Assembly (NCBI GenBank): GCA_947496145.1
Contig: CANMBS010000039.1
Location: 1-48,533 of the forward strand
Source of the DNA: an uncultured Pseudovibrio sp.
Lineage (GTDB): Bacteria > Pseudomonadota > Alphaproteobacteria > Rhizobiales > Stappiaceae
Direction: 5' to 3'
DNA: 48,533 nucleotides
The position numbers and the translations under genes were made by a program. The notes below the pieces were generated by a model. The model was not told where the DNA came from, searched no databases, and was given only the letters and a program-made list of their open reading frames with translations. Shown here in pieces: positions 18,323 to 28,338 of the stretch. The stretch's first letter is position 1; each line of letters begins with the position of its first letter.

Positions 18323-19101
18323 GTCGTAGATCCTGTTACCTATTAAATTTTTGAGACAGTAAATCTTAGCAGTGCGCAGGTAGGCGCGTGCAAAAACAGC
18401 ACCCGCCGTAAGAAGTAGTGTTCAAAATACCAATTACAGGTAGTCGCACTACATGCTTTGCAGGGCTGAATACAGCCTGATGAGATTGTTCTGCTAAAGT
18501 CGGCTAATTAACCTGAATCTATGCAATGCGCAAGTAGGATGTGAATAATTTTCTTCGATTTATTATTCAACTGAGATGAAAATATTCCAGTGAACTGAAA
18601 AATGTTTCAATATCCATGTTTTTTGATCAATTGGTAAAAGTATTTTGAAATATTGGACTTAAAGTAGATAGTTTAAGAAGCGTCTTTGAGGCAGAAGACA
18701 AGCCGTGCTGTGAAGATCAGGCCCAACCCGAACTCAAACACTTTTAATGATAGCAAGATTATCTCTCAGTAGAATGTTTGAAGTGAGATAGTGGTCAGAG
18801 CGTCATCATCATCTCTGATAGTCTGTCCAGCCACAAAAGCCTTAAGGCGGAATAATATTTACGAGAGCGCGGCATGTGGCTTTGATCCTGCCACCCTGCT
18901 CACTACTTCTGAATCCCATTGAGATGGCATTTTCTAAACCAAAGCACTGATCCGCACATTGGCAACTCGGAGCTATCAAGAACTATGGCAGGCCGTAGGA
19001 AAAGTCTGCAACCTCTTCACAAGCGAAGGATGCTGCAACTATTTCCAAGCCACCAGATACAGAACCAATTAAGCGCTACAAGTAACCAGATAATCAGAGG
19101 C
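18323..19101. other. 779-bp gene-free spacer
   Basis: No convincing gene is visible on either strand. The reading frame crossing its right part on the plus strand runs into the 3' half of the EamA gene and looks like a shadow. The segment 18530-18680 is notably AT-rich and may include the NCS1 promoter. I saw no tRNA, recognisable transposase fragment or clear hairpin terminator in it. Confidence 0.4.
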
Positions 19102-20004
19102 TTATACCTTGCTCAAATCAACAGCATTCAGCAACCTCTCTCGCTGCCACATGTAAATTGCAGACCCGAAGATGATTGCTGCACCGACAAGTGTCAGGGT
19201 GTCTGGAAATTCCCCAAAGAACAGCAGGCCAAGCAACATTGCCCAAATGAGACTGCTGTAACTGAAGGGCGCAATTGCTGAGGCATCACCGCAAGCAAAC
19301 GCTTTTACGATCGCATAGTGCCCACAACCGGAAACCGCACCGATGAGCGCCAGCAAGGCCCAGCCTTCCAAATCCGGCCCTCGCCAGAAGAAGGGTGCAC
19401 AAAGTGTAGTTGCAACAGCGCCCAGCAATGCGGTGTGAAACAACACAGTAGAAGGTGTGTCAAATTTACTCGCATATCTGGCAACGATATTGCCAAGAGA
19501 AAACACAAGGATCGTTGCAACTCCGATCAGCGCACCTATGTCGACAACCCCCATACCGGGTTTTACAATAAGCAGAGCACCAGAAAACGCGACGAGAATT
19601 GAAAGCCATTGCTTAAGTCCCACTTTCTCTCCCAAAAGCGGTACCGACATCGCGGTTACCATCATTGGTGAAAGCAGTGCAATTGCGTGCAAGGTAGCGA
19701 CAGGTATCATCTGAGCCGCAATAACCGACCCGATTGTCATCACTAAAACAAGAATTGCGCGCAAATACACGGCTTTACTGTTGTTTGGGACAGCCATTGC
19801 CCGGACACGCGGAGCCATAAAAATCAACATGAAAACTAAGTGAAAAAACATGCGCGCCCAAACCACCTGGAGCACGGGATATGTTAGTGATAAGTACTTA
19901 CCAACACTATCGACCACCACGAACATGAACATGGCAGTGACCATCCAAAGCATACCATATTTGACGTTCCCCTGCGCCGGGGCAAATGCCGTCATCTCAC
20001 TCAT
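19102..20004 (-). CDS. EamA (DMT superfamily) transporter
   Basis: A 300-residue protein with ten predicted membrane helices arranged as two EamA repeats. The second repeat starts around residue 160, at GALIGVATILVFSLGNIVARY. Typical features are PLLGEKVGLKQW at the end of repeat one and LLGLLFFGEFPDTLT at the end of repeat two. DMT proteins move small metabolites, often exporting amino acids or related compounds; the substrate is unknown. An AGG seven bases before the ATG supports the start. It stands alone between two long spacers and resembles in fold the EamA protein at 37185-38090, although the two sequences are clearly diverged. Confidence 0.9.
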   Translation of the reverse strand: MSEMTAFAPAQGNVKYGMLWMVTAMFMFVVVDSVGKYLSLTYPVLQVVWARMFFHLVFMLIFMAPRVRAMAVPNNSKAVYLRAILVLVMTIGSVIAAQMIPVATLHAIALLSPMMVTAMSVPLLGEKVGLKQWLSILVAFSGALLIVKPGMGVVDIGALIGVATILVFSLGNIVARYASKFDTPSTVLFHTALLGAVATTLCAPFFWRGPDLEGWALLALIGAVSGCGHYAIVKAFACGDASAIAPFSYSSLIWAMLLGLLFFGEFPDTLTLVGAAIIFGSAIYMWQRERLLNAVDLSKV

Positions 20005-20419
20005 AACACGCCTGCAAACTCAGCTCACGCTGCGCACAACATAACCAGACCACTTTATGGAATGTCGCGCAGCTATCTAATTGATTGTCGGGTTCAGCCA
20101 AAACGCCCTTCCTGGAAGGCTATCAAGACCCAAGCTTTGTTTATGCAGTACAATCACTTAAATAAAGCAGGCTATGCTATTATATATAGCATTATTGGCA
20201 TTATTCTCTATTTTTCATGTATCCATTCAATTTATTACTCACCTTCCGCGTGTCTTAAAAATGAAAAATCATAGAAACTTCGGCATGTTCGCTAAGCAAA
20301 GGAAAGTGTCAGAAAGCTGGCGAGCGAATCTTCGATGCGAACATAAACGATGCATGCTCTCTCTTTGCTCATCTGCATGAAGTGGCAGCAACGCTATGCA
20401 TTCCATATCAATTGGTCAC
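20005..20419. other. 415-bp spacer with an AT-rich hairpin
   Basis: The stretch should contain the promoter of the EamA transporter gene that begins at 20004. It also holds a 7-bp inverted repeat, ATGCTAT/ATAGCAT, at 20174-20192 around TATAT. Two overlapping plus-strand frames of about 70 codons lack family similarity or good ribosome binding sites and are not called. Confidence 0.4.
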
Positions 20420-21253
20420 TTAAGTTATCGTCGATAGCCACCCCAACAGCGCTGGCATAAGTTTGCTATCAAAATCATGCGTATCTTGCCCCACTCCAAA
20501 AACATGGTCTGTGTCTATTTCAACAAGCTGCTTTTCCCCTAAATGCCGCTCCAACCAAATTCGGCTTGTTGCCGGTTGCGGGAAGATGATGCGATCATGC
20601 AAAGCTGCAACAACCAGCATTGGACCTGTGTACTTTGAGTGTTCAAGTGGTGGGGAGACTTCTGGCATATCCTGAAAGAATCTTGCTTTGATCCGTATCT
20701 TCCTACCCCAGGGAAATTCCGCAGCCACAAGAGTTTCCGGGTCGGAAATGCAAGCCCGTGCTATAATTTTCTCCCCTAGCAGATGTTTGAATGTTTTTCG
20801 GGGATGGACAATTGGCGTCAGCAAAGCAACACCATCTAAATCAGGACGTTCGACGACCGCAGATCCGGCAATGAAACCACCCTGACTCCAACCGACTACA
20901 ATGACCTTTGAATGACGAAACTCTTTCTGTTCACGCCCCCAATCAACAGCAACCACCGCGTCAGCTATCTGACTTTCAAATGTCGTGTCTTCCCACGCCC
21001 CGTCGCTTTCTCCAGACCCTCTGAAGTCGATACGCAAAGAAGTATAGCCCGCTTCTTCCAATAATCGGGCCATGCGCGAGAGAACTCCTTCGTCGGTTCC
21101 ATTAACCGCTAACTCATCCCGAAAGCCTGTAAATCCATGAAGGAGGATCAACACAGGAGCACACGGATCTGTCGCACGACGAAGCGTTGCTGCAATTTTC
21201 TGCTCACCAGACGGTATTAGTAGATCCTGCTCTCTCAGTCCCTCTTTGTACAT
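20420..21253 (-). CDS. alpha/beta hydrolase (serine esterase/acyl-hydrolase type)
   Basis: A 277-residue alpha/beta hydrolase with a complete catalytic triad: nucleophile Ser123 in GWSQGG, Asp220 in LHDRI, and His250 in DTDHVF. The oxyanion region HGFTG is at 39-43. The DFRGSGESDG segment (75-84) matches the peptidase S9/S15-like or BAAT-type esterase group of cytoplasmic hydrolases. There is no signal peptide. AAGGGATAAA before the ATG is a good ribosome binding site. It lies downstream of the chemoreceptor gene but is separated from it by a terminator. The natural substrate is unknown. Confidence 0.9.
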   Translation of the reverse strand: MYKEGLREQDLLIPSGEQKIAATLRRATDPCAPVLILLHGFTGFRDELAVNGTDEGVLSRMARLLEEAGYTSLRIDFRGSGESDGAWEDTTFESQIADAVVAVDWGREQKEFRHSKVIVVGWSQGGFIAGSAVVERPDLDGVALLTPIVHPRKTFKHLLGEKIIARACISDPETLVAAEFPWGRKIRIKARFFQDMPEVSPPLEHSKYTGPMLVVAALHDRIIFPQPATSRIWLERHLGEKQLVEIDTDHVFGVGQDTHDFDSKLMPALLGWLSTIT

Positions 21254-21589
21254 TTTATCCCTTTGCTTTAAATCCGAGATGGAAGCAAAGGTTAGTTCAT
21301 GCGGTTCAACTTTAAACTGAAAGTTGCTAAGTTATATCTCAAAGATACGCTTTTTAAAATTAACTCGATTAACGAATATCTACAGATACTCCGTGAGTTA
21401 CAATGCAATATCTTCATCTTATTTACAATCCATCCTCTACCTTAACGTAATTTTGCCAGAGAGAATAAGTTGACTGCAACATGAGCATATCAGGCACTGT
21501 GAAGTGATCCGTGACTTCACATAAAACAAAAAACGCCAGATCGACGGGACTTCCATCAATCTGACGTTCATTTCCAAAGCAGAAGCTGA
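21254..21589. other. 336-bp spacer between the hydrolase and chemoreceptor genes
   Basis: It contains the intrinsic terminator of the chemoreceptor gene near its right end and the promoter region of the hydrolase gene at its left. No gene was recognised in it. Confidence 0.5.
21525..21567 (-). terminator. Rho-independent terminator of the chemoreceptor gene
   Basis: On the minus strand AACGTCAGAT pairs, with G-T tolerance, with ATCTGGCGTT and is followed directly by a TTTTTTG run. It is about 25 bp after the chemoreceptor stop codon. Confidence 0.85.
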
Positions 21590-24028
21590 TTAACCGACTT
21601 TTGCAACAGCAGTCAGGAAGTCATCAACCTCACGTCCCAATGCTCTGGTACTGTCTGTCACCTCAGCTGAAGCGGTCAGTACATGAGAGGATGCGGTGTT
21701 TGTCTCATTCACTGCATCAGACACAAGTGACATGTTTTCATTCACGCTGGACGTGCCTGCAGCAGCTTCCTGAACGTTGCGGCTAATTTCGGTTGTTGCC
21801 GCCCCTTGCTGTTCAACAGCTGTTGCAATCGCAGATGTAAAGGCTGTGACCTCATCCATCGTGTTGGATATTCCTTCGATGGAGGACACTGCATCCGTCG
21901 TCGAATTCTGAATGGCTGAAATCTGAGAGCTGATTTCTTCAGTCGCTTTAGACGTCTGGTTTGCCAGCTCTTTCACCTCAGCTGCAACCACAGCAAAGCC
22001 TTTGCCCGCTTCGCCAGCCCGGGCGGCCTCAATCGTTGCGTTCAATGCCAGCAAGTTTGTTTGCTCTGCAATTGCCTGAATGAGGCCAACAACCTCTCCA
22101 ATTTTCATTGTAGCATCAGCAAGCTCGTTTATGCGATCACTGGAAAGGTGTGCACTATCAGTGGCCCTGGCAACAACAGTTGTGGTTGCGCTCACCTGTC
22201 GTGCAATTTCCTCGATGGAACTGCTCAGTTCCTCTGCGGCGGCAGATACCATCTGAACATTATTTGCTGCTTCATTTGAGGAGTTTGCCGCGCGCTCTGT
22301 TTGCTCCGTTGTTCCTTTTGCAAGGTCCACCATCGCATGTGCAGTCTCGCCCATCTCACTCATGCTGTTGTTAACTGACGAGAGCAGGTTGGTCGCTGTG
22401 TGCCTGAAATCTGAAATGAGCTGATCAACTGCGCGTTGCTTCTCTGCATCCATTTCAGTAATTCGGACCTGTTCTTCGCGAAGCCGGGCGCGCTCCAGTG
22501 CATTGTCACGGAAAACTTGCACCGTACGGCTCATATCGCCGATTTCATCCTTACGCTTGACGCCGGCAATCTCCACATCTGTGTCACCTTCCGCCAAACG
22601 CTCCATGATACCGGTCAGACGTTTGGTTGGGCGTGTGATCGCCAATGACAATCCTAGTGCAGTGAGCGCACCCAGCGCGAGAGAAATCGCAACAGTGGTT
22701 GCAATCAGGTTGGTTGAAAGCTCACCAGCTGCAGTCGCGTTCTCAGCTTCCTGAGCGGTGATATTAATGATCTGTCCCTGTACAGTTTCAGACTGTTCTG
22801 CAAGCTCTGTTGCAAGGCGTTCAAAGTCTTTTTTGCCCCTCACAAGAGAACCAAAACTGGAGCGGATGGCCCTGATCTTAGCATCGGCGTCTTTCGAGAC
22901 CTGTCCACCGCCTTCAATCTCTTTGACACCTGTTTTAAACTCTGCCCCAGCGGCCATGAGCTTTTCGATCTCTGCATTAATGTCCTCTGCTTTTACGTCA
23001 GACCCCTTACGTAAATAGCTGAGAGAAGAAGAACTCACTGCAAAAGTTTGTCTCATAAGATTGGAAACAGATGCCAACGCTGAATCGATTTTTTGCTTAC
23101 GTGCAGCAGCCTCGGTCTGCGCTGTGTTGGAATCGTCTATAGAGCGATATGTGAACCCAATTACGAGCTTTGAAGTATCCCCTAACACTTCAATCGCAGC
23201 CGTAATGTCCTGGCGCAGCGTGTACATTTCTGAGAAATCGCTGGAATCTCTTAGTGCTTTTAGTTTTTCGACAAGCTGAGCAGACACATCCGCCAAGCTT
23301 TGAAGAACCTTTGGATCAAGGTGGGTCAGTTGGATCTTCTTGAGTTTATTGATCTCACGGCGCGTCTTCGCAGCACTAATCAAGGTCTTACGTAAAGTAC
23401 CCTCTTCAGAGCTGGTTGTTGCTTTCATAAAGAAGTAGCGCATATTCAGCGCCTGGCTCTGGATGATTGCAACGAGACGACCAGCCTTGTCAGCTTCTTT
23501 TAACTGGTCACGGGCAAGTCTGTCCTGCTCTGCAACCTCTGTCGCGATTTTGGAAATATCAGTCTGCATCTTGATGCCAATTGCCTGAAGGCTTGCAATT
23601 GACTTGAGCATTCTTGCGATCTGAGATTCCTGAATATCTGTCGCCATGCGAACCCGGCTAAACTGAGCCTTCAGTGCCTTAACATTATCACTGGTCTCAG
23701 TTAGTGCGGTTGCGTCTTTGCTCTCAGATAAGACCTGCTCTTCCAGAGTTTTCAGATCTGCTGCAAGCAAATTTAGTTCGTCAGCTGCCGCAGTCGCATC
23801 ATGCTTACTCGAACTCCGCAAGTACTTCTCTTTAGCAGTGGTCGTATCATATAGTCCCTGCATCAAACGCATGGTCGCATTAGACATTTCTGTCTGTTTT
23901 GTAAGCTGAGATATTGAATAAATTCCGATTCCACCAGCCGTCGCAGAAAGCAAAAGTACGACAATGAATCCGCTACCAATTTTAATTGATAGCCGCAAGT
24001 TACTGTAAAGCTGGAGGACCCACCTCAT
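21590..24028 (-). CDS. methyl-accepting chemotaxis protein with large periplasmic sensor domain
   Basis: An 812-residue transmembrane chemoreceptor. One membrane helix lies at about 17-40 and a second at about 443-467. They bracket an all-helical sensor region of roughly 400 residues, twice the size of the usual four-helix-bundle sensor. A HAMP domain follows (about 468-520, containing [17 protein letters not shown]), then the cytoplasmic signalling coiled coil. The coil's hairpin tip is intact, with [19 protein letters not shown]. The ligand cannot be predicted. The gene is followed by a strong terminator and no chemotaxis kinase genes are nearby, so it is an orphan receptor feeding a cluster elsewhere. 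Confidence 0.95.
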   Translation of the reverse strand: MRWVLQLYSNLRLSIKIGSGFIVVLLLSATAGGIGIYSISQLTKQTEMSNATMRLMQGLYDTTTAKEKYLRSSSKHDATAAADELNLLAADLKTLEEQVLSESKDATALTETSDNVKALKAQFSRVRMATDIQESQIARMLKSIASLQAIGIKMQTDISKIATEVAEQDRLARDQLKEADKAGRLVAIIQSQALNMRYFFMKATTSSEEGTLRKTLISAAKTRREINKLKKIQLTHLDPKVLQSLADVSAQLVEKLKALRDSSDFSEMYTLRQDITAAIEVLGDTSKLVIGFTYRSIDDSNTAQTEAAARKQKIDSALASVSNLMRQTFAVSSSSLSYLRKGSDVKAEDINAEIEKLMAAGAEFKTGVKEIEGGGQVSKDADAKIRAIRSSFGSLVRGKKDFERLATELAEQSETVQGQIINITAQEAENATAAGELSTNLIATTVAISLALGALTALGLSLAITRPTKRLTGIMERLAEGDTDVEIAGVKRKDEIGDMSRTVQVFRDNALERARLREEQVRITEMDAEKQRAVDQLISDFRHTATNLLSSVNNSMSEMGETAHAMVDLAKGTTEQTERAANSSNEAANNVQMVSAAAEELSSSIEEIARQVSATTTVVARATDSAHLSSDRINELADATMKIGEVVGLIQAIAEQTNLLALNATIEAARAGEAGKGFAVVAAEVKELANQTSKATEEISSQISAIQNSTTDAVSSIEGISNTMDEVTAFTSAIATAVEQQGAATTEISRNVQEAAAGTSSVNENMSLVSDAVNETNTASSHVLTASAEVTDSTRALGREVDDFLTAVAKVG

Positions 24029-24215
24029 GACCTTATTTCTCCCGAATAAAAGCCCACGCCCAAAATTGCGCTTATCCTAGGTTAACAAATATCAACTAGT
24101 GGTTAATCACTGGTGATTTTAGCTAGGTAGTTTCCCGTTTTATTCAACTTTTGCGAGTTTATTCACCAACAGGACACCGCGATTAAGTGCGTATATTCAC
24201 TAAATTTTTAACTAA

Positions 24216-24674
24216 CTACGTCTCGACTCGACTATCCGTCAGCGCCTCTAGTACCTTGCGCAATCTTGCAGAGAGTTGCTTTGGCCTCCGGCTTTCCCGA
24301 TCAACATATACATGTGTGAAAAACCCCTGTGCAGCAGCGGTGTGCTCCCCTTTTGCAAACAGCGCCAACTCATAGCGCACAGAGCTGTTTCCCAAATGCC
24401 CTACTCGCAAACCAACTTCAATTTTTTCAGGATAAGCCAGCTCAGAAAAGTATTGACAGCCAGATTCAACTACCAGACCGATCTCTTCGCCCTCATGAAT
24501 GTTCAAGGCATCTTGCTCAATAAGGTAGGCATTCACTGCGCTGTCGAAGTAACTATAATATACTGCATTGTTAATATGGCCGTATACGTCGTTGTCTTCC
24601 CAGCGTGTTTGCACCGGACTAAAAAAGATATAGTGCGCCCTGCTTTGAGGCGTTGCTTTGCTTGCTTTCACCAT
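24216..24674 (-). CDS. acyl-CoA thioesterase of the hotdog-fold 4-hydroxybenzoyl-CoA/YbgC family
   Basis: A 152-residue single hotdog domain with the catalytic segment DNDVYGHINN, where Asp29 and His33 correspond to the DxxGH active site of the family. Such enzymes hydrolyse acyl-CoA or aromatic acyl-CoA thioesters. The gene starts 26 bp after the stop of the iron alcohol dehydrogenase gene on the same strand, so the two are probably one transcript with the MFS gene further upstream. The real substrate is unknown; the neighbouring alcohol dehydrogenase suggests a route acting on small alcohols, aldehydes and acyl-CoAs. Confidence 0.9.
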   Translation of the reverse strand: MVKASKATPQSRAHYIFFSPVQTRWEDNDVYGHINNAVYYSYFDSAVNAYLIEQDALNIHEGEEIGLVVESGCQYFSELAYPEKIEVGLRVGHLGNSSVRYELALFAKGEHTAAAQGFFTHVYVDRESRRPKQLSARLRKVLEALTDSRVET

Positions 24675-24700
24675 AGCTGTCGTTCCCCCCGCCTACACCC

Positions 24701-25858
24701 TCAAAGAGCCTGCTTGTAGATTTGCAACGCGCTGCTTTCATCCACTTCACGAGGATTGTTCACCAGCAATCGCGTTTGCTTCATCGCTTCACCAGCCAGC
24801 TTTGCAAGGTCTTTTTCGCCAATGCCCACCTCACGCAGTGATGTCTCAACTCCAAGAACCTTAGATAGTTCTGCCAATCGGTCAATGAATAGAGAGGCTC
24901 TCGCCTCATCGGCAGTCTCAGAAAGCTCCGGAAACACCAGAGGGGCCAGATCTGCATAGTCTTTGGCGCAGGCAGGCAGGTTGAACCGCATCACATAAGG
25001 CAGAACCAGTGCGTTGGAAACGCCGTGAGGTACATGAAAGATACCACCAATGGGATAAGCCAGTGCATGCACCGCAGCCACCGGAGAATTGGCGAAAGCC
25101 TGCCCTGCTAACATGGAGCCAAGCAACATATCAGAGCGGGCTTGCCGGTCATCAGGCGTGTTCACTGCCTTTTCAATGTTGGCTCCAAGCAGACGAAGAG
25201 CTTCCCGGGCAAAAACTTTCGAGACGGGATTGTTGTTTGCAGAGGTCGATGTGTAAGCTTCAATCGCATGCACCATCGCATCAATGCCGGTAGCTGCCGT
25301 AACATGTGCAGGCAAACCAAGAGTAAGGTCTGCATCCAATACAGCAACGTCAGGCAGCAATTGCGGAGAAACGACACCTTTCTTCTCAGTTTCCCCCGTT
25401 GTGATAATCGAAATCGGCGTTACTTCAGACCCGGTTCCGGCTGTTGTCGGGATCAGGATCAAGGGCAACCGCTGTCCTTTTGCCATGCCCACGCCGTAAA
25501 TGTCGGAAAGAGCCTCCCTTCCCCCAACAAGTAGTGCAACCAGCTTGGCAACATCCAGCGATGAGCCCCCACCGAGCCCAATGACCCCATCTACCTCGTT
25601 AGCTCTTGCCAGATTGGCGGCCTCTAAAACGATGGCTTCGGGCGGATCCGCCACAACACCGTCAAACAGTGTAACCTGTATTCCGGCTTCTTCCAGCCGT
25701 TTAATCACCGGACCGACCAAACCCGCCTTGATCAATCCCTGATCGCTCACCAGAAAAACGCGCATTCCTATTGTCTTGAGTGTCAACTCATCCAATTTTT
25801 GCGCAGCTCCCGGCTCACAGACAACGCTTGCTACTGTGTTGAACACAAAGCCTGTCAT
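24701..25858 (-). CDS. iron-containing (group III) alcohol dehydrogenase
   Basis: A 385-residue NAD(P)-dependent dehydrogenase of the Fe-ADH family. The nucleotide-binding loop GGGSSLDVAK is at 96-105, and the metal ligands Asp193, His197, His264 and His278 are all present (GIDAMVHA, AAVHALAYP, HVPHG). PTTAGTGSEVTP at 137-148 is also typical. These enzymes oxidise or reduce small alcohols and aldehydes, such as 1,3-propanediol, lactaldehyde or maleylacetate-like substrates. The exact substrate is uncertain. It is the middle gene of a probable MFS-ADH-thioesterase operon. Confidence 0.93.
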   Translation of the reverse strand: MTGFVFNTVASVVCEPGAAQKLDELTLKTIGMRVFLVSDQGLIKAGLVGPVIKRLEEAGIQVTLFDGVVADPPEAIVLEAANLARANEVDGVIGLGGGSSLDVAKLVALLVGGREALSDIYGVGMAKGQRLPLILIPTTAGTGSEVTPISIITTGETEKKGVVSPQLLPDVAVLDADLTLGLPAHVTAATGIDAMVHAIEAYTSTSANNNPVSKVFAREALRLLGANIEKAVNTPDDRQARSDMLLGSMLAGQAFANSPVAAVHALAYPIGGIFHVPHGVSNALVLPYVMRFNLPACAKDYADLAPLVFPELSETADEARASLFIDRLAELSKVLGVETSLREVGIGEKDLAKLAGEAMKQTRLLVNNPREVDESSALQIYKQAL

Positions 25859-25951
25859 TACACCCCCTCCTTGCTCCCCCTCTGGAACAAGGAACTGAGA
25901 ATGCCTTAATGACGATGCAACGTCGAGCGCATCAAAAGTCGTAACAGGTGC

Positions 25952-27235
25952 TCAGGTCGTTTCCTCTACAAGCTCAGTTTCTGCCTTAGAAGCCTTTCCA
26001 AGGCTCAAGACCGCGACCAGTCCAACCAGCGCTCCCATGCAAATGACAGCTCCTCCGACAAAAAACGGCATAGAAACAAACCATTGCTCCGCTAAAAAAG
26101 CCCCAATCGGAATTGCAAGGAGCATGACACCTGACTGGAGCATCTCTCCTACCGAGGACACCCGCCCGATTAACGTCTCTGGTGTTTGCTTTACAATGAT
26201 TGCGCCAAACGGCACGGTGATAAGACTTGTAAATGCACCACCAATGAACCAGAGAACCATCTGGGACTGCAGACCAAACGGCACAGGACTAAAAGGAAGC
26301 CACCCGGCAGTTACTGTAATCACTCCTCCAAAGAATGATCCAATCACCATCAGCAATTGCAAGTTGACACGGTCACCGATTTTCGCTGTCAGATACGTTC
26401 CAACCAGCCCTCCAACGCCAATGGCTCCAAGTATAGGGCCTGCCGCCGCCTCTGGCTGTCCAGTTGCTTTAATCAGAAGCAACAGCACAGCTTCGTACAA
26501 AAATACACTGAAGATGAACAGGCAGATCAACCCCATAGCCAGCAACAGTTGAGGTGTTTTGAGTATGTAGGAAAGACCAAGTCTGGCATCTTGCAGCACG
26601 CTTTCTGATCTTTTCTGGCTTTCGGTTTCTGTATCGCTTTTTCTAAGCTGTGAAAGCAGCGTCAGGCTGATAAGCGAAGCAATTACAAAACAACCTGCTC
26701 CCAGCAAAAACACCAGATGCGGGCTCCAGATACTGAGCAGTGCGCCACCTGCAACCGGCGCAAATATCTTAGTGGACTGAATGACAAAATGATCGATACT
26801 AACGGCTTGGGTTAACATTCCCGACGGTACAACTCTTTTAAGTGCCAATTGCTGTGCAGGCATAAAAGCAGCTGAAGCCACAGTCTTTACAAACACAAAA
26901 CCAATAAGCGCCATGAGATTGGTAGCGAACAGGAACATACCACCCATGATTATGGCACGAAGAATAAAACTGGCAATCAAAACCGGTCCGGCTCCGATGC
27001 GATCAACCAGTATGCCCGCCGGAAGGCCAAAAAACACACGCGGTAAAGTCGCTGCCATGATAACGCTGGCAACTTCAGCAGGCCCCATGTTCCAGCTGTA
27101 ACTCACCAGAACCATGATGGCGATGAAGTCTATCCAGTCTGCGAATGCAGCCGGAACCAGAACACAAAAGAACCGCCGAAATGCGCTAAGCTTAAACACG
27201 GCAAGAATTGAACCGTTTTCCGCCACCTCCCGCAT
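25952..27235 (-). CDS. MFS transporter (EntS/MFS_3-like exporter)
   Basis: A 12-helix major facilitator protein of about 427 residues. FFGLPAGILVDRIGAGPVLI contains the loop 2-3 family motif, and VAGGALLS marks the middle of the N-terminal half. Overall form resembles the EntS or macrolide-efflux MFS_3 group, which export siderophores or drugs. I chose the ATG at 27235 because GGGGG lies five bases upstream; the frame is open for 11 more codons. It is upstream of the alcohol dehydrogenase gene with a 93-bp gap on the same strand. The substrate is unknown. Confidence 0.88.
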   Translation of the reverse strand: MREVAENGSILAVFKLSAFRRFFCVLVPAAFADWIDFIAIMVLVSYSWNMGPAEVASVIMAATLPRVFFGLPAGILVDRIGAGPVLIASFILRAIIMGGMFLFATNLMALIGFVFVKTVASAAFMPAQQLALKRVVPSGMLTQAVSIDHFVIQSTKIFAPVAGGALLSIWSPHLVFLLGAGCFVIASLISLTLLSQLRKSDTETESQKRSESVLQDARLGLSYILKTPQLLLAMGLICLFIFSVFLYEAVLLLLIKATGQPEAAAGPILGAIGVGGLVGTYLTAKIGDRVNLQLLMVIGSFFGGVITVTAGWLPFSPVPFGLQSQMVLWFIGGAFTSLITVPFGAIIVKQTPETLIGRVSSVGEMLQSGVMLLAIPIGAFLAEQWFVSMPFFVGGAVICMGALVGLVAVLSLGKASKAETELVEETT

Positions 27236-27466
27236 GATTACCCCCAACTTCATTATTGTCAGAAGCAACGCATCAAGGCACTACCTCTATCTGTAATCCG
27301 GCAATTGTAGGCGGGCTGAACTCAAGCAGAAAGCAAATTTTGCTAAGCCAGCAAATTAGCGCTCTGGCTCATCGTAAACAGCGCCCATCTCAACCAATTG
27401 AATATACAAGTCTTTATGGCCTGCGGAAAATACACGCGATCGAAAAAGCTTCACTATCAGTTAGAT

Positions 27467-28168
27467 TTAATCAGCGTTCTCACGCTTGCCACTCAAGTTA
27501 TCGAAATGCCGGTCCAATCGCCTTTCAATCCGTCGCTTCCTAAAGAACTCTAATTTGTGTAGCGGAATAAGCTGATGGTCCAGATATGGTTTTACATCAA
27601 AGCACTTAATATAGATTTCGCCATCAGGCTCACAGACAATACCCATGTTTTCCGGTCGGTCGCCAAAGCAAGAGATATGATGAAGACGAAGCAATCTGAA
27701 ATACTCTCTTAAAGCGTGAATAAGGCTTTCATCCTCAATGCGCCCAAACCGAGTGATGTAATCCTTCACACTGCGTATTTCATCATCACGGAAATTATCG
27801 ACTTTTTCGGTCAGTAACGCTGGCCCCCGATCCGTTTCCACCATTCCGAAAACGCGCGCAAAAGCCTTGTGCTCCGCAAGCCCCGCATCCTGAATTTGCT
27901 GCCATCCCAACAACTCGTCCTGATTGCCGCTCAGGCGTTGTTTTTTATACCCGAGTCTGGAACGCATGGCCCGGAAAAGGTCTTTCATCTTTCCCCGGCT
28001 TTTCACTTTTCGCGATCCTGCAACATAGCGATCAAACTTTAAAAGCTTTGTGGTGTCTGAGGCACATTCAAACGTATCACGAAATCCGCCTCCTCGCACG
28101 AACTCGCCAACCTGATAGGGACCTTGATCAAGGGTTCTAGCCAACTTCACAACCAGTCTTTTTGCCAT
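27467..28168 (-). CDS. YrbL-like protein with a degenerate kinase fold
   Basis: The 233-residue protein resembles the PhoP-regulated YrbL family. It has a GxGxF-like start (VRGGGFRDTFE, 24-34), a basic region, and the central AFARVFGMVETDRGPALLTE segment (102-121). The catalytic-loop-like stretch GDRPENMGI carries Asp170 and Asn174, and Asp191 replaces the DFG aspartate. The terminal PLHKLEFFRKRRIERRLDRH tail is typical of the family. The spacing of Asp, Asn and Asp is that of a protein- or small-molecule-kinase active site, but activity has not been shown for this family to my knowledge. It is divergent from the CoA-transferase gene, sharing a 170-bp promoter region. The cellular role is unknown. 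Confidence 0.8.
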   Translation of the reverse strand: MAKRLVVKLARTLDQGPYQVGEFVRGGGFRDTFECASDTTKLLKFDRYVAGSRKVKSRGKMKDLFRAMRSRLGYKKQRLSGNQDELLGWQQIQDAGLAEHKAFARVFGMVETDRGPALLTEKVDNFRDDEIRSVKDYITRFGRIEDESLIHALREYFRLLRLHHISCFGDRPENMGIVCEPDGEIYIKCFDVKPYLDHQLIPLHKLEFFRKRRIERRLDRHFDNLSGKRENAD

Positions 28169-28338
28169 TGCTAAGATCCTATAACAAATCTTTATTGATA
28201 TTACATCCGCCGTCTTGCCACATGCCCGAGGTTTCCTTGAGTTAACACTAAGGGAGAGCTGATCCCAGTCTTAACCGGTCCTTGTGCTGTTTCAGTCATA
28301 CTCGCCGGAACACCAATAAGAAACTTAGGTTCACCTCT

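Noticed and set aside
20062-20380. Two overlapping plus-strand frames of about 70 codons with a hydrophobic run
   Set aside because: They overlap in different frames, lack good ribosome binding sites, and the hydrophobicity follows from the AT-rich hairpin region.
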